From Lachnospiraceae bacterium (GTDB lineage: Bacteria > Bacillota > Clostridia > Lachnospirales > Lachnospiraceae), in NCBI GenBank assembly GCA_017626095.1, contig JAGAJL010000011.1, positions 27,250-91,249 on the forward strand: a DNA stretch of 64,000 nt, read 5' to 3'. A model generated the notes under the pieces. That model made no database searches and had not been told where the DNA came from. It saw nothing but the letters and a program-made list of their open reading frames with translations. Positions 21,601 to 28,900 of this stretch are shown one piece after another. Within the stretch, counting starts at the first letter, position 1, and each line of letters starts with the position of its first letter. The position numbers and the translations under genes are program-made.

Positions 21601-22263
21601 CATCTCCGGCACATACACAAGGACAGAATCCCTTCCATCGCCGTCAAAATCCCCTGCTGCAACGGAAAGAAATCCGGTATTGTTATGGGTCTCCGCACCA
21701 TTCAGGAAAGCAAGTGTGTCCTTGCTTCCAAGCTGCACAGTCTGACTTACCCGGGTACCGCTTTGATCCGTGATAAAGAGCTGGGCATACTTCTTATCTT
21801 TCCAGTAGCCTATGGTAGCCGTATACCGTTTCTGCCCCTCCCCCTTGAAATCACAGGGAGCCGAATGCACAATGGAAAAGCCGTCTTTATTTCCTTCATT
21901 CCTATTACCCACAACATTGCCGCTCGTAACCGCTTTTATGGAACCAACCTTTCCATCCTCATTGTAGTTGTATGTATTCCATGCTCGATTGTTGGAGTCA
22001 CCCTTTGCAACAAAGAGCTCAGACACCGTGTTAATCGGCACCCAGCCTTCCGTACCATACGGATTGCCCTTTATCGCTTCATCTTCATTAAACTCCTGAT
22101 CTGTCCGGATACCGAACGCATCCGTTTCATCCGTTGCTCCCGCTGTTTTCGCCGTTTCCTCTGTTCCCTCTGTTGCTTTCGCCGGTATGAAATCCAGTGC
22201 AAGCGGAATCACCAGACACACGACAAGTACGATACTGAGCAATTGCTTTTTTATTTTTCTCAT
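12637..22263 (-). CDS. Giant secreted multidomain surface protein (FG-GAP-like, FN3, Ig, InlB B-repeats, Big_2)
   Basis: A 3208-residue exported protein. A signal peptide (1-30, KKQLLSIVLVVCLVIP, cleavage near AKA) precedes a region with FG-GAP/calcium-loop-like motifs (DFDGDGRDS ~205, DTDNDNVDE ~282, NFDGNVEG ~513). Residues ~630-860 are rich in Ser/Thr/Gly beta strands. FN3 (~890-980) and Ig-like (~985-1080) domains follow, then a beta-rich middle and about twelve ~75-90-residue units with the VTFTAKP...WTVNG signature of divergent InlB B-repeats. The end has two Cys-paired repeats, an FN3 and a Big_2-like domain. There is no LPXTG or other anchor. A GGGAGG lies 12 nt before the ATG. It is likely an adhesin or matrix protein; a toxin-like role for 630-860 is speculative. 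Confidence 0.88.
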   Translation of the reverse strand: MRKIKKQLLSIVLVVCLVIPLALDFIPAKATEGTEETAKTAGATDETDAFGIRTDQEFNEDEAIKGNPYGTEGWVPINTVSELFVAKGDSNNRAWNTYNYNEDGKVGSIKAVTSGNVVGNRNEGNKDGFSIVHSAPCDFKGEGQKRYTATIGYWKDKKYAQLFITDQSGTRVSQTVQLGSKDTLAFLNGAETHNNTGFLSVAAGDFDGDGRDSVLVYVPEMEKEGKYPGIWEYTVDESGQIAYKGEFCKVYSLLGVKDASRDNKDDGKVRKNAPVVQLLTADTDNDNVDELIITAGMNNCSANDVKRRHSQMFIYDYVNQGQDDSGAAKYAWKQSFRLETSGYTGGYNNAKRLRWASSDVGNLIVSITGTDYPEIFTAGWIDKHGSDGDNMTDAIGSYVTRCIGATKTEYGTTVGSYEAGMNQALSGNAVSEFTEGGHKEGDDVHSLLPVTIFEADGAGKKASVLISDTVYELKESGATLDKVYRDSYFNDNDNGIGGCVISNNIVQDAVSGNFDGNVEGREQAIFTTCQKRDSRNDYFFKIYTYQKNGSGNWSCSSTDYVIKQIGNAYVSLCPLDIDNDSTIARVKDASLTYTEPEVLALLEAAPYFKEVDGGDTGNSETAYGKSEGSGTSVTTSNGLSTEITVGFEYQVDDLTAGFANGAGFEATVENSFTWETSESTAIEYELNYSNDTGENMVLVYRRPVTVWRYEVKNSNADLVLAKEGTLLTSMISVEEYNRVAGQYGLSEIVEGVTLSDPGNPFSYRNSTAGLTDAITSTQSASYNGGGTISQGFTYSQEQESAFSYEMSASFSAYGIVFGTKIGGGAGYVTSSGNSTINMSSISKSGAVTGKKVDGYDFTWRFAHWKTKLDDTEIPVLGYVLTNVTAPPTPPTNIRADHITSTTAELSWEFGGRNPEEYRIYQIYPDGSKIQIGVVDGTENQFGLSKLVPNTSYTYAVSAYSEFGENRGESVMSEEVTVTTLPEGLASVEITSPKDCSVKPGTDAVFKSNIAVVSDVYQATNFQWQKKVTGGSWEDISGAKSSTLRVTDVKTEDNGSQYRCVFKVGYAGSASLIQYYSDAATLHVGEIGVDAELAVTGHDNTGGGTLADPYKGKSDYQKQNGTTTTTQLVTEEVVIPADTDMGRPELTVYQYDVTTDAGELTRTDYYGVGLDEKGKRIYYQLAKNGDEYTVGEEVTETETVTWKDDTNQAVTGLPDNLNGDEQISNTIEGSSKMYYLMAEVKGQTRDLISDAPDAVDTRLQSATDITYYWRNGSKYYTYGENGSVGAEVTLTADKTSEFYDIYYMDDSMVILGRGETWTEEDTSESTEENKVYMEESDYLYTKLDKSVDSYTVTLMQVSHENVYMAGETILTDFNSGGLVAVTEKKEETIEVPIWQTARGTFLTLTATVKDAADGTAAKGAVVDFYITNTETGTVQNLTGTVGNDGKASISWCASTRALYKMQGVVRQSGGYQRSETTTKYYDAAGTYAKETTEYRLAILKNGEDTAGTVSYGDIISLVLQERTLDAADTEKEWKNSDNTAFVFTKRASDGKETVLKDSTWKTEAGGKYIFAAYPKPETADGSSDITVEQLIPSDKVATATLEVKKVSVSISPVWQVNTIPENESEVEIVADLENEELESEKLKEIFDINCEYFDLQDRDAASGRYMVTLSYKDSGEKVNTFRNNFSATLLSDSFIKKPGSAKIRFTCGENGTLTGQYSDNNYPMESGVSKTAGTRLTFLARPKDGYAVGTWTINGTKYQPGQDNLPEGMELNDSGTQLRIERFNTDKHVQTVGGEKSLQIDVEFISVSKTITYSAGVNGSITAVNAAGHTLESGARVNNGSSVTFTAKPENGYIIDHWTVNQKTWCWDGTDETYRETTLTLKDIREAKTVAVAFRKQTGNYTVSADVGAENGEADASLGRITTVYAGTENSVDLSKKLPEGISLTFTALVTEPSNNMVKEWRISTDGGNTYETIAGSGGQESMTLYNISEDTRVRAIVATAQQYRLNYKVRLNGVEVTDTAIAELTAESNGRKITDDEMVSAYIPVNFVLTLGENYYVKAWSDEVSADADDPTKAFLASLTQNMTVTVDIAGKPVVTYEKPENGTIRVTDAADAAKVVASGDFVEPGTDIFMTFTPDKGFEIDELKVNGEVVAAIYTDANGETTDTKCYELAEITADQTIEVTYKAIAQHAVDYSVIYTSAKPNGTLTASADRKGMEIYKIDSLNSGDLVYGGSVVTFTAKPDENYRVKEWIVNGVVQKQSGVTVTENTLSISDVQEATNVTVQFVPRGNKMTIQAGENGKIVSAKVGTIEQLPNIENGFTLGEYASVVITAEADTGYEVEKWTVNDETVKDGDNIYTGTTYTYDGNAGSTGADVKVFFHQIEYSVTWSGQGGAVKANDYDGNGAQIRGGTEVTFTAKPDAGMILDYWTVNGSKVTEESGTILDDTFVWTVPNGKASSPEISTFKIQAIFTEAPYQVTYEQPEEHGTLSAKAGAVSLPSGSEVKGNTVVTFTVAPEDGWMVGSWIVNGETIDSQENTHKVTITSETKVSVTMIPDTYTVTVKKTGKGAVTMDGKSEESYQVPYGGNLTFTAAAEDYWTVKEWKVNDVVVTEGVSKDRMEFNATDIRTDMTVEAVFAAALQFELSYAVEGNTGGSLSATADGEAVILESGQTTTVTGGSRLVFTAEPQNNQMVKAWTVNGETVADNCSNVLVIDEMTENTTVYVSYTAYKGYAIPVDGAGYQITDVERTPSDTTPENEIREDGTLTFRVALDEENGYNAMSSLTVNGYDCIAGRLADESAGGPQGCEELTVTKNKDNSYTITVRKVTGEIAVNVEAHELEKVEAKKATCIEEGNIEYWQCRKEDCKELFQDAEGRKPLTEGDVILEKDMQNGHSYGDPVFTWEGTGSATAAFTCENGCGDVKKISCSVDKKQKGDEITYTATAKFDGKVWTDTKKETIPHSYANPVFTWKGTKSATATFTCKNGCGNVKKLSCSVTSKTGKDTITYTAKVQFNGKTYTNVKTQDLPMKNVDFRLKGRTGTKKIILTWSRVPGASGYEIYRGKCSGKCVKVKTVKSNTVQKWTDTKKKANTDYKYYVLAYKLVDGKKQYCNRSNTIHLAVPTKNTNVKAVRTTSKLSLKKGKQKKLSVKLVYENKRKKLSYHMEGVTFKTTNKKIATVTKNGVIKAKGKGTCYVYVTAYSGAYVKVKVTVR
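13190..13600 (-). repeat. Two ~190-bp direct repeats encoding paired-Cys modules
   Basis: Within the giant gene, two consecutive units encode PVFTW(E/K)GT(G/K)SAT followed by FTC(E/K)NGCG(D/N)VKK, each about 63 residues long. The DNA is also similar (for example, CCATGTAAATACCGG occurs in both). They look like a recent internal duplication. Confidence 0.7.
13860..17140 (-). repeat. Array of about twelve InlB B-like repeat units
   Basis: Successive units share a (V/L)TFTA(K/E)P(E/D) strand, 12-16 residues, then (V/I)(K/G/E)xW(T/I/K)VN(G/D). Counted copies: GTWTING, DHWTVNQ, KEWRIST, KAWSDEV, IDELKVNG, KEWIVNG, EKWTVND, DYWTVNG, GSWIVNG, KEWKVND, KAWTVNG and SSLTVNG. DNA identity between units is low, so this is an old, diversified array rather than a recently expanded one. 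Confidence 0.75.
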
Positions 22264-22407
22264 ATCCGCAGAATACCTCCCATTTCTTTTTCTTTCATCC
22301 TGTAAATCCTCCTTCTATATGGGTACTATCCCACAGATTTGCTGCACTGAATGCCACGTAATCCACGTAATGACTGCTTCTGCCCGCATGAGTGCATATG
22401 TTATATT

Positions 22408-22435
22408 ATTATATCGGAGCGCCGCTTCTTTACAA
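22408..22435 (-). promoter_or_regulatory. Promoter of the giant surface-protein gene
   Basis: On the minus strand, TTGTAA (22430-22435) and TATAAT (22408-22413) are separated by 16 bp. This leaves a roughly 140-nt leader before the ATG at 22263. A tandem CCACGTAAT pair sits within that leader (about 22355-22373). Confidence 0.6.
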
Positions 22436-22448
22436 TGTGTCTGGCACG

Positions 22449-22478
22449 AATTGTTAAAATCCGTCCCAAATTGTTTTA
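22449..22478. promoter_or_regulatory. Candidate LytTR regulator binding direct repeats
   Basis: AATTGTTAAA (22449) and AATTGTTTTA (22469) are direct repeats spaced 20 bp start to start, close to the roughly 21-bp pitch used by LytTR regulators. They lie about 13 bp upstream of the -35 box of the giant gene, the usual activator position. The adjacent divergent gene encodes a LytTR protein. Binding is inference. Confidence 0.4.
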
Positions 22479-22557
22479 AAAATACAAATGGATATGTTAT
22501 ATGTTATATGTTAAAATATATTTTATATATGTATGAATGAAGAAAGGAAATAATGCC

Positions 22558-23277
22558 ATGCGGATTGCCATTGTGGATGATATTGCCTCAGAGCGTACCA
22601 TACTGCGGAACAGATTAAAGACACAGCTTTGTCGATGTGCCCTGTATGCTGAAATCCGGGAATTTGAAAGCGGTGAAGCTTTTCTTTCCGCAGCAAAACA
22701 GGAGCACTTTGAGCTTGTGTTTCTGGATGTTTATATGGAAGGGAAAAATGGGGTAGAAGCAGCAAAGGATCTGCGGCAGTTCAATTCAGACTGCATACTG
22801 GTATTTACCACCACCTCTATGGACCATGCCTTAGATGCTTTCCGGGTTCGGGCACTACAATATCTTGTCAAGCCATACACCGATGAAGAATTGGCAGTTC
22901 TGTTTGATGAAATTATGCAACTGCTTCCTTCCTTGGACAAATATATAGACGTAAATACTGTAGGCGGTGTTGTCCGTCTGTATTTTCAGGAAATCCTGTA
23001 TGCTGAACATTACCAACACCAGATTCATATATATACAGCAGACGGCAACACCACCGTGACACGCCAAACCTTTCGGGAATTTACCGGAAAATTAAACGAT
23101 GAATGTTTCTTCCTGTGCCGCAGAGGCATCGTCATCAATCTGGAATATGCAGCGGATTTTGACGGCACAGATTTTATTCTAAAGAATGGAAAAAAGCTCC
23201 CGGTCACCCGTGAACTTTCCCAAGCCGCCAATCTGGCTTTCGGAGATTTCCTGTTCAAAAGGGGGGCGAGACCATGA
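22558..23277 (+). CDS. LytTR-family response regulator (AgrA-like)
   Basis: A 239-residue regulator. The receiver domain (MRIAIVDDIASE, phospho-acceptor Asp in LVFLDVYMEGKNG near 59, Lys in YLVKPY) is followed by a LytTR DNA-binding domain (NTVGGVVRLYFQEILYAEHY, then FTGKLNDECFFLCRRGIVIN). The track-length ORF begins 21 nt earlier, but AAAGGA stands 9 nt before ATG 22558. Its stop overlaps the kinase start (ATGA). It is transcribed away from the giant surface-protein gene and is the likely regulator of that gene. Three ATATGTT repeats (22493-22514) lie in its own promoter region. Confidence 0.9.
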   Translation: MRIAIVDDIASERTILRNRLKTQLCRCALYAEIREFESGEAFLSAAKQEHFELVFLDVYMEGKNGVEAAKDLRQFNSDCILVFTTTSMDHALDAFRVRALQYLVKPYTDEELAVLFDEIMQLLPSLDKYIDVNTVGGVVRLYFQEILYAEHYQHQIHIYTADGNTTVTRQTFREFTGKLNDECFFLCRRGIVINLEYAADFDGTDFILKNGKKLPVTRELSQAANLAFGDFLFKRGARP

Positions 23278-24586
23278 ATGAATTTCTTTGTCCTACACTT
23301 GGGTTTCTGGCTCTTCTGCCAGGTATGCTGCTTGCCTACCTGCCCATGAAACAGTACCTGCGTATGTCCCCTGTCAAGCTTGTGACGCTAGCGCTTCCGC
23401 TGGTACTCCTGCTTTGCTTTGCAGGCGGTGCGCTGAGTTATTTTCTTTCCATCAATACCAGATGGTTGTTCTTTCCTCTTACAGCAACAGCATGTATTTT
23501 TTATGTCAATACCGTTAAAATCACACTTTGGAAATCCATCAGCGTCTTTCTTGCCGTATGCGGCGCCTTTACCTGTCTGGGTGGTGCGACAATAGCAATT
23601 AACAGCGTTCTCCATCCGGAGAATGCGACTCCATCCTCTTCTATTGGGGCAGCTCTGACCTACGACCTGATTTGCTGTGCATATGTCATAATTTTATGGT
23701 ATCCTGCCACCCATGCAGCAAAGGAGCTTCTGGAGGAAGAAACCGTTGCACAGACATGGTATGTATTCTGGATTCTGCCGCTCCTGTTTATCGGACTGAG
23801 TGTAAGCCTGATTTCCATCCAGCCTGAAATTCTGAACCAGGGACATATGATATGGATATATATTATCATCAACCTTGCACTATTGATTCTGCTCCTGCTT
23901 TTTTATATGTTGTTTTATTTTATGGCTGCCAGTCTGAACAAAAACGACCGACTCCGTCAGGAAAACCAGTTCCTCTCCATGCAGCAGGCACGATATGACA
24001 ATCTGTGCACCGTCATTGCAGAAACACGTGAAGCGCGCCACGATATGCGCCATCATTTTCACGCTTTGCAAAATCTCGCCACGCGAAAGGACTGGGAAAG
24101 TCTGGAAAAATATCTCTCTGATGCTTGTAATAATATTCCGGATGCAGAACTGAATTTGTGCGACAACTCCGTGGTGGATGGTGTTGCCAGCCATTACGGA
24201 CTGCTGTTTCGGAAGCAGAACATCCCGTTTTCCTTTGAACTCGACCTGCCCCCTGAGCTTCCGATACCGGAAATTGATCTGTGTCTGGTATTGTCCAATC
24301 TTCTGGAAAATGCGTTGGAAGCCAGCCTGAAAACCGACCCCCAAAAACGGCGAATCAAAGTACAGGCATATCTGCATTCCAAACACATGGTATTGCTAAG
24401 TGTAACAAATGCTTTTGATGGGGTATTAAGGAGAACGACGGTGTGTTCCAGTCATCGAAGCACCGGGGTGAAGGCGTGGGCATCCAGTCCATCCGACGCA
24501 TTGCCAAAAAGAACGGTGGATACAGCCGCTTTCTTTATGAGAACGGCATGTTTTATGCCAATGTCATGTTACGAGCAGGGAAATAA
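23274..24586 (+). pseudogene. AgrC-like GHKL sensor histidine kinase, frameshifted near the C-terminus
   Basis: Several transmembrane helices (residues 1-220) are followed by a phospho-acceptor segment EARHDMRHHFHAL and a GHKL ATPase N-box LSNLLENALEAS. After SVTNAFDG the frame is lost at GATGGGGTATTAAGG (about 24418-24430). One extra base would restore KENDGVFQSSKHRGEGVG and IQSIRRIAKKNGG, the normal G-box end, with a stop at 24584-24586. As written, the frame runs on to 24737 through non-homologous sequence. The cause is either a real mutation or a one-base sequencing error in a G run. It should sense an extracellular, probably peptide, signal. Confidence 0.85.
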
Positions 24587-24764
24587 ACGAGCCATAAGCG
24601 CTCGTTATAGTCTAACCCTGCAAATATATCCGCTAACAGGGTGGGTTCTTAGGAAAGTTCTTGGATTACCCACAAATCCTGTTCAAATGCTTTGGATATT
24701 TTTTATGAAATTGAATTTACATAGAGAGGAAATTTGAAACACAACACTTTAAAATACATAAAAT

Positions 24765-24785
24765 TGTAGGTTTGACAAACCTACA
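24765..24785. other. 21-nt perfect palindrome
   Basis: TGTAGGTTTG-A-CAAACCTACA has no loop beyond its centre base, so it looks like an operator or element end rather than a terminator. It lies in the 385-bp gap between the kinase pseudogene and the small P-loop kinase gene. Confidence 0.4.
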
Positions 24786-24791
24786 GTCTAC

Positions 24792-24830
24792 AAAAAGAAA
24801 AGGCATACGAAATCAACTTCCATATGCCTT
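24792..24830 (-). terminator. Rho-independent terminator
   Basis: On the minus strand, AAGGCATA pairs with TATGCCTT across a ~15-nt interval and is followed by TTCTTTTTG. It would end transcription coming from the small kinase gene at 24972-25454. Confidence 0.6.
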
Positions 24831-24904
24831 CCACACATCTTTATAAAACAGAATCCGAGTAGAACCAAAACCCTTTTCCAACTCCGCAAACCCTTGTAAC
24901 ACCA

Positions 24905-24949
24905 GTTTTTACTTCAATTACATCATTTATTATGGCTTGCTGATTTTCT
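24905..24949 (-). repeat. 45-bp dispersed repeat, copy A
   Basis: This differs at a single position from 32452-32496. On the minus strand it lies in an open fragment encoding ENQQAIINDVIEVKTGV, with no start codon; it reads on to VCGVGKGFWFYSDSVL-stop. It is probably the C-terminal scrap of an unidentified gene. Confidence 0.65.
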
Positions 24950-24971
24950 CCTAACCACCAACAAACCGAAA

Positions 24972-25454
24972 TTATGACACGAGATTATAAATCATATCAA
25001 CCGTATCCGAAATACTTAAGTTTTTGGTTATTATCTTTTCGGGAATAATATCAATGAAATCTTTTTCTTTCCACCATCTTCTCATATCTTGTTCGCCAAA
25101 ATCCTCTTTATTAGGTTTTGTAGCATGCCTTTGTAATGTTTCTTCAAATGACAAATCATAATAAAAAGCAAATATATCTTTGCCATATTCTTGAACAGCC
25201 ATTTCAAACAAAGGCATATAAGTCTCAACAGGCAGTATACCTTCCAAAATTGTAATATCTGAATTTTGTCTACCATACTTGAGCAACTGCATTATCAAAG
25301 GTAATGCTTCCACATCTTTAGCGTGCAATATTTGCATCCGTACCATATCATGCGATATTAACATAGTATTTCGTCCAAATTTTTCCTGTAATATTTTTGA
25401 CACCGTAGTTTTCCCACTACCCGAATTTCCTCTTAATATAATGAGCTTAGACAT
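24972..25454 (-). CDS. P-loop kinase/AAA-family ATPase-like protein
   Basis: A 160-residue nucleotide-binding protein. Walker A is at residues 8-16 (GNSGSGKTT), and SHDMVRMQI and ITILEGILP are further kinase-fold strands. It resembles small-molecule or zeta-toxin-like kinases (substrate unknown) rather than adenylate kinases. AGGAGAA lies 11 nt before the ATG. No antitoxin partner is adjacent, so a toxin role is not supported. It is transcribed alone, with a terminator downstream at 24792-24830. Confidence 0.75.
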   Translation of the reverse strand: MSKLIILRGNSGSGKTTVSKILQEKFGRNTMLISHDMVRMQILHAKDVEALPLIMQLLKYGRQNSDITILEGILPVETYMPLFEMAVQEYGKDIFAFYYDLSFEETLQRHATKPNKEDFGEQDMRRWWKEKDFIDIIPEKIITKNLSISDTVDMIYNLVS

Positions 25455-25624
25455 TAGCCTGTTCTCCTATCCATGACAAAGTTAATTTTTAATCTATCTG
25501 CCTGTAATGTAATGCAAACTATAATCCACACCTCTATTTTAGCATATCCTTCATTACTTTTATCTATATCTGTTTAAATTTTTTACAGACATACACTCTA
25601 TTTTACATCAATCATATATAATAG

Positions 25625-25858
25625 CAGCAACATGTCTTTCATATCGCCAAATGAAAAAATTATTATACTTTCATCATCACTTGTCATTACTTGATCAAAG
25701 AACGGTTGCAATTGTTTCACTCATCTCTAAGGCTTTCCGAATCAGAAAACAATCTATCATTACTCGAACCCTATTACATATATCACATGCCTTAGATATT
25801 AAGTATCTTTACAGACACCGCCTATCCTGTCGGCAGACAGGATAGGCATTTTTATTTT
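25625..25858 (+). ncRNA. Candidate small RNA convergent with the holin-like toxin
   Basis: A TATAAT lies at 25617-25622 and a very strong plus-strand terminator at 25820-25858, so a transcript of about 200 nt is plausible. Its 3' end reaches the toxin stop codon. Toxins of this type are commonly checked by convergent antisense RNAs. No good -35 box was found, and the 64-codon ORF inside shows no ribosome site. Confidence 0.3.
25820..25858 (+). terminator. Strong Rho-independent terminator
   Basis: A 12-bp perfect stem (GCCTATCCTGTC with GACAGGATAGGC) and GGCA tetraloop are followed by ATTTTTATTTT on the plus strand. In the minus direction there is no T run, so it mainly terminates plus-strand RNA. 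Confidence 0.8.
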
Positions 25859-25968
25859 CGCTTAGTTCTCTTATCGAGAAAGGTAATCAACGCAACAATC
25901 AAACTGCCGAAGGTAAATAACAAAGTTAAAATACCAAGGAAAATCGAAATGATTTCATAAGCTGTCAT
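25852..25968 (-). CDS. Putative holin-like toxin (type I toxin-antitoxin family)
   Basis: A 38-residue single-helix membrane peptide with an N-terminal MTAYEIIS, hydrophobic core FGSLIVALITF and basic tail LDKRTKRK. This is the pattern of the Firmicute Hol_Tox-type putative holin-like toxins, which damage the membrane when over-expressed. Its ATG is only 7 nt after the stop codon of the large kinase gene, and no Shine-Dalgarno sequence can be seen. The original leader therefore seems to have been replaced, and the gene may be silent. It was found by reading the strand directly; it is too short for normal ORF cut-offs. Confidence 0.65.
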   Translation of the reverse strand: MTAYEIISIFLGILTLLFTFGSLIVALITFLDKRTKRK

Positions 25969-25975
25969 GGGTGCT

Positions 25976-28900
25976 TTACAGATATTTTTTCAGAATCGAA
26001 CTGAGCATCTCAAAGTTGATGGGTTTGGCTAGATGCTCGTTCATACCGGCAGCCTTGGCGGCTTGAATGTCCTCTACAAAGGCATTGGCAGTCATAGCAA
26101 GGATAGGAACCCGCAGCGCATCCGGGTGCTTCATCGCACGGATGGCCGTAGCAGCGTCATAGCCATTCATGACAGGCATTTGAATGTCCATCAAAATCAG
26201 GCTGTAATAGCCGGCCTTGGCAGCGGAGAACATCTCCACAGCGATCTTACCGTTTTCAGCCTCCTCAACGGTAAGCCCGACCAGCTCCAAGACTTCTCGT
26301 GCAATTTCCCGGTTCAGATCATTGTCCTCAACCAGAAGAACCCGGTGACCAGAGAAATCATTTTGCAAAAGCGGTTCCAACGGGGAGGTCTGACCGGAAT
26401 CTTCCGGTGCCTCGTTTCTCAGGGATTTAAACGTCCGGATCAGCCCGGATTTGAATACAGGCTTGCTGAGGAACGCATCTACGCCGGCGGCTCGTGCTTC
26501 CAGCTCAATATCGGACCAATCATAGGCCGAGAGAATAATAATAGGAAGCGTGTCGCCAACCAGACGCTTAATAGCCCTGGCGGTGTCCAGGCCATCCATG
26601 CCAGGCATTTTCCAGTCCAGAATGGCAGCATAGAACGGGAGCGCCGTATTCAGCGCGCGCTGAACCGCTGCAACGGCATCCTGACCGGAGGTACAGCCTT
26701 CACTGCGCATTCCGATCTCATCAAGCATGGTGCAGAGAGATTGGCAGGCACAGTCATCGTCGTCCACCACCAGCACCGAAAGGTCCGCCAGTTCTGACGT
26801 ATCAATGTCCTGCGCATCCTGCAGTCTCAGGTAAATGGTCACGGTGAATTTAGAGCCTTTGCCCAGCTGACTTTCCACGGTTATGTTGCCGTTCATCATA
26901 TGTACGATATTCTGGGTAATGGCCATACCCAGACCAGTGCCCTGTATCTTGCTAGTACGCAGATCCTCCGCCCGGCTGAACGGCTCAAAAATGTGCGTCA
27001 AATACTCCTCAGACATGCCAATGCCGTTGTCCTCGATGATGAATTCATAGCAGCCCGTAGAGCTTGTGGACACCGCCTGCTCCCGTACAGTGAAGCTGAT
27101 CTCGCCGCCATCGGGGGTGTATTTTACAGCGTTGCTCATGAGGTTCAGAAATACCTGTTGAATACGCAGGCTGTCACCGATCACATTCTCGTGCTGAATG
27201 TCCTGAATATGAATCTGGAGGCGGTGTTTGTGGGCTTGAATCTGAGGCTGGATCATCAGTAGCATACTGTTAAGCAGATCGGACAGGCTGAATTCCTCCG
27301 CAGTTAGGCTGATGGTGCTGGATTCGATCTTGCTCATATCCAGGACTTCGTTGATGAGACCCAGCAGATGCCGGCTGGAGGAGGAGATCTTGCTGAGGGC
27401 GTCTCGCACACGATCAGAATTTTCGGCATGGGTAGCCGCAATGGCGGTCATACCGATAATGGCGTTCATAGGGGTGCGAATGTCATGGGACATTTTTGAC
27501 ATAAAGTCGGACTTGGCGGCGCTGGCCCGGTTGGCAGCCTCCAAAGCGTCCTGCAGAAGCTGCTTCTGCGTCTGCTCCTCGTGGACGGCTTCATCCACAC
27601 AGCGGATGCCCAGAACCATCGCGTGTTCCTGCCCGCTCTCGCTTACGTCCACAAAGTGCATCTCAAAGAACTCCTGATTCCGGTGGTTTGGAAGGATGCG
27701 ATAGCGGACAGTAAAGCCCTTTTCTTCCCGGAACCGACAGATAACCGCCTGGGGATCACACAGTTCCAGCAGAGGTCCCTTGGTATCCGGCTGCACATAG
27801 GTGTCAAGAAAGCTTTGCATTGCCTCAGAATACTGGCGGACGAGCGGAACGTCTTCATCCGGGGTATCTCGCAGCCCCTTCTCCTGCTGGACTGCCTTGC
27901 TTTGATTCCGATCCAAATCCACATAATAGATCACAGAATAATCCTGACTGAGGGCTGCTAGTATTTGCAGCTGATATTTTTCGCGCTTTTGAATGGTCTC
28001 CTCCGCAGTCCGTTGCCGCCGATGGGCAAGCCATATCACCACAAGGATGATGACAATAGCCAGAATGGAGATGGACACGGTGATGAGCACCATCCGTGAG
28101 GCGTACAGTTGATCTGCCAAGGTGTAAGAATCATACGGCATATTGAGGTAGTTGTTGATGATAGAGTTGGTGAACTCGGGGGAGAGCTGTCTGATTGCCT
28201 TGTTGACGATGGAGAACATAGGGCTGTCTGTATCCATCGTCGTGGCCAGACCCACTTCGGAGGGAAAGTGGAAATTCTGCCACTGGATCAGATTGGCAAA
28301 ACGGTCATTTTTGGATTGATAGTTAAACTCCAGATTATTGATCAGCGTTGCGTCAGCGTCACCGTGGGTCACGGCCAGCAGGCATTGACGTGCGCTGGTG
28401 TAGTATTGAATCTCAATATCCTTTTGCAAAAGCTCCGGCAGATATTCCGTCCAGTAGGAGCGGCCTTGGGTCAATGCAATCACAGGGACGTCCAGAGAGT
28501 CAAATGCACAGCTTCGCTGTGTGATAAGGATATTCTCATAATCCAGGATTGCGTTGGTGGAGTATATCTCATCATCCTGACGTACAATATTTTCTGAAGC
28601 ACCGATGTAGAAATCAATCTCACCGCTTTTCAGCAGCTTCTTCCAGTTCTGGGAGCGGTTGATGGGACACAGAGTCAGATTCAGACCGGCGGTGTCCCGG
28701 AGATGCTCCAGAAGCTTCACATAGATGCCGCTGTAGGTCCCGTCCTCCTGTATATAGGCAAGCGGTTCGGTTTCTTCATAAAAGCCTACCACAATCTCAG
28801 GATTCGAAGCCGCAAAGGCACGTTCCTCGTCAGTCAGTGCCAGCGCGTTGGTATTGTCGCCCACAAGGCATTTCTGGGCGGTTTCAGCCACCAGCTCAGG

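Noticed and set aside
21337-22305. 322-codon plus-strand ORF opposite the giant gene
   Set aside because: Antisense shadow of a clear coding frame: rich in Cys/Arg/His, no family motifs, no ribosome site.
25651-25845. 64-codon plus-strand ORF before the strong terminator
   Set aside because: No Shine-Dalgarno sequence, basic and Leu/Ile-rich translation, and it ends inside the terminator stem. A non-coding RNA is more likely.
26033-26797. 254-codon plus-strand ORF inside the BvgS-like kinase gene
   Set aside because: Opposite a well-defined receiver/HATPase frame in GC-richer DNA, where long shadow ORFs are expected.
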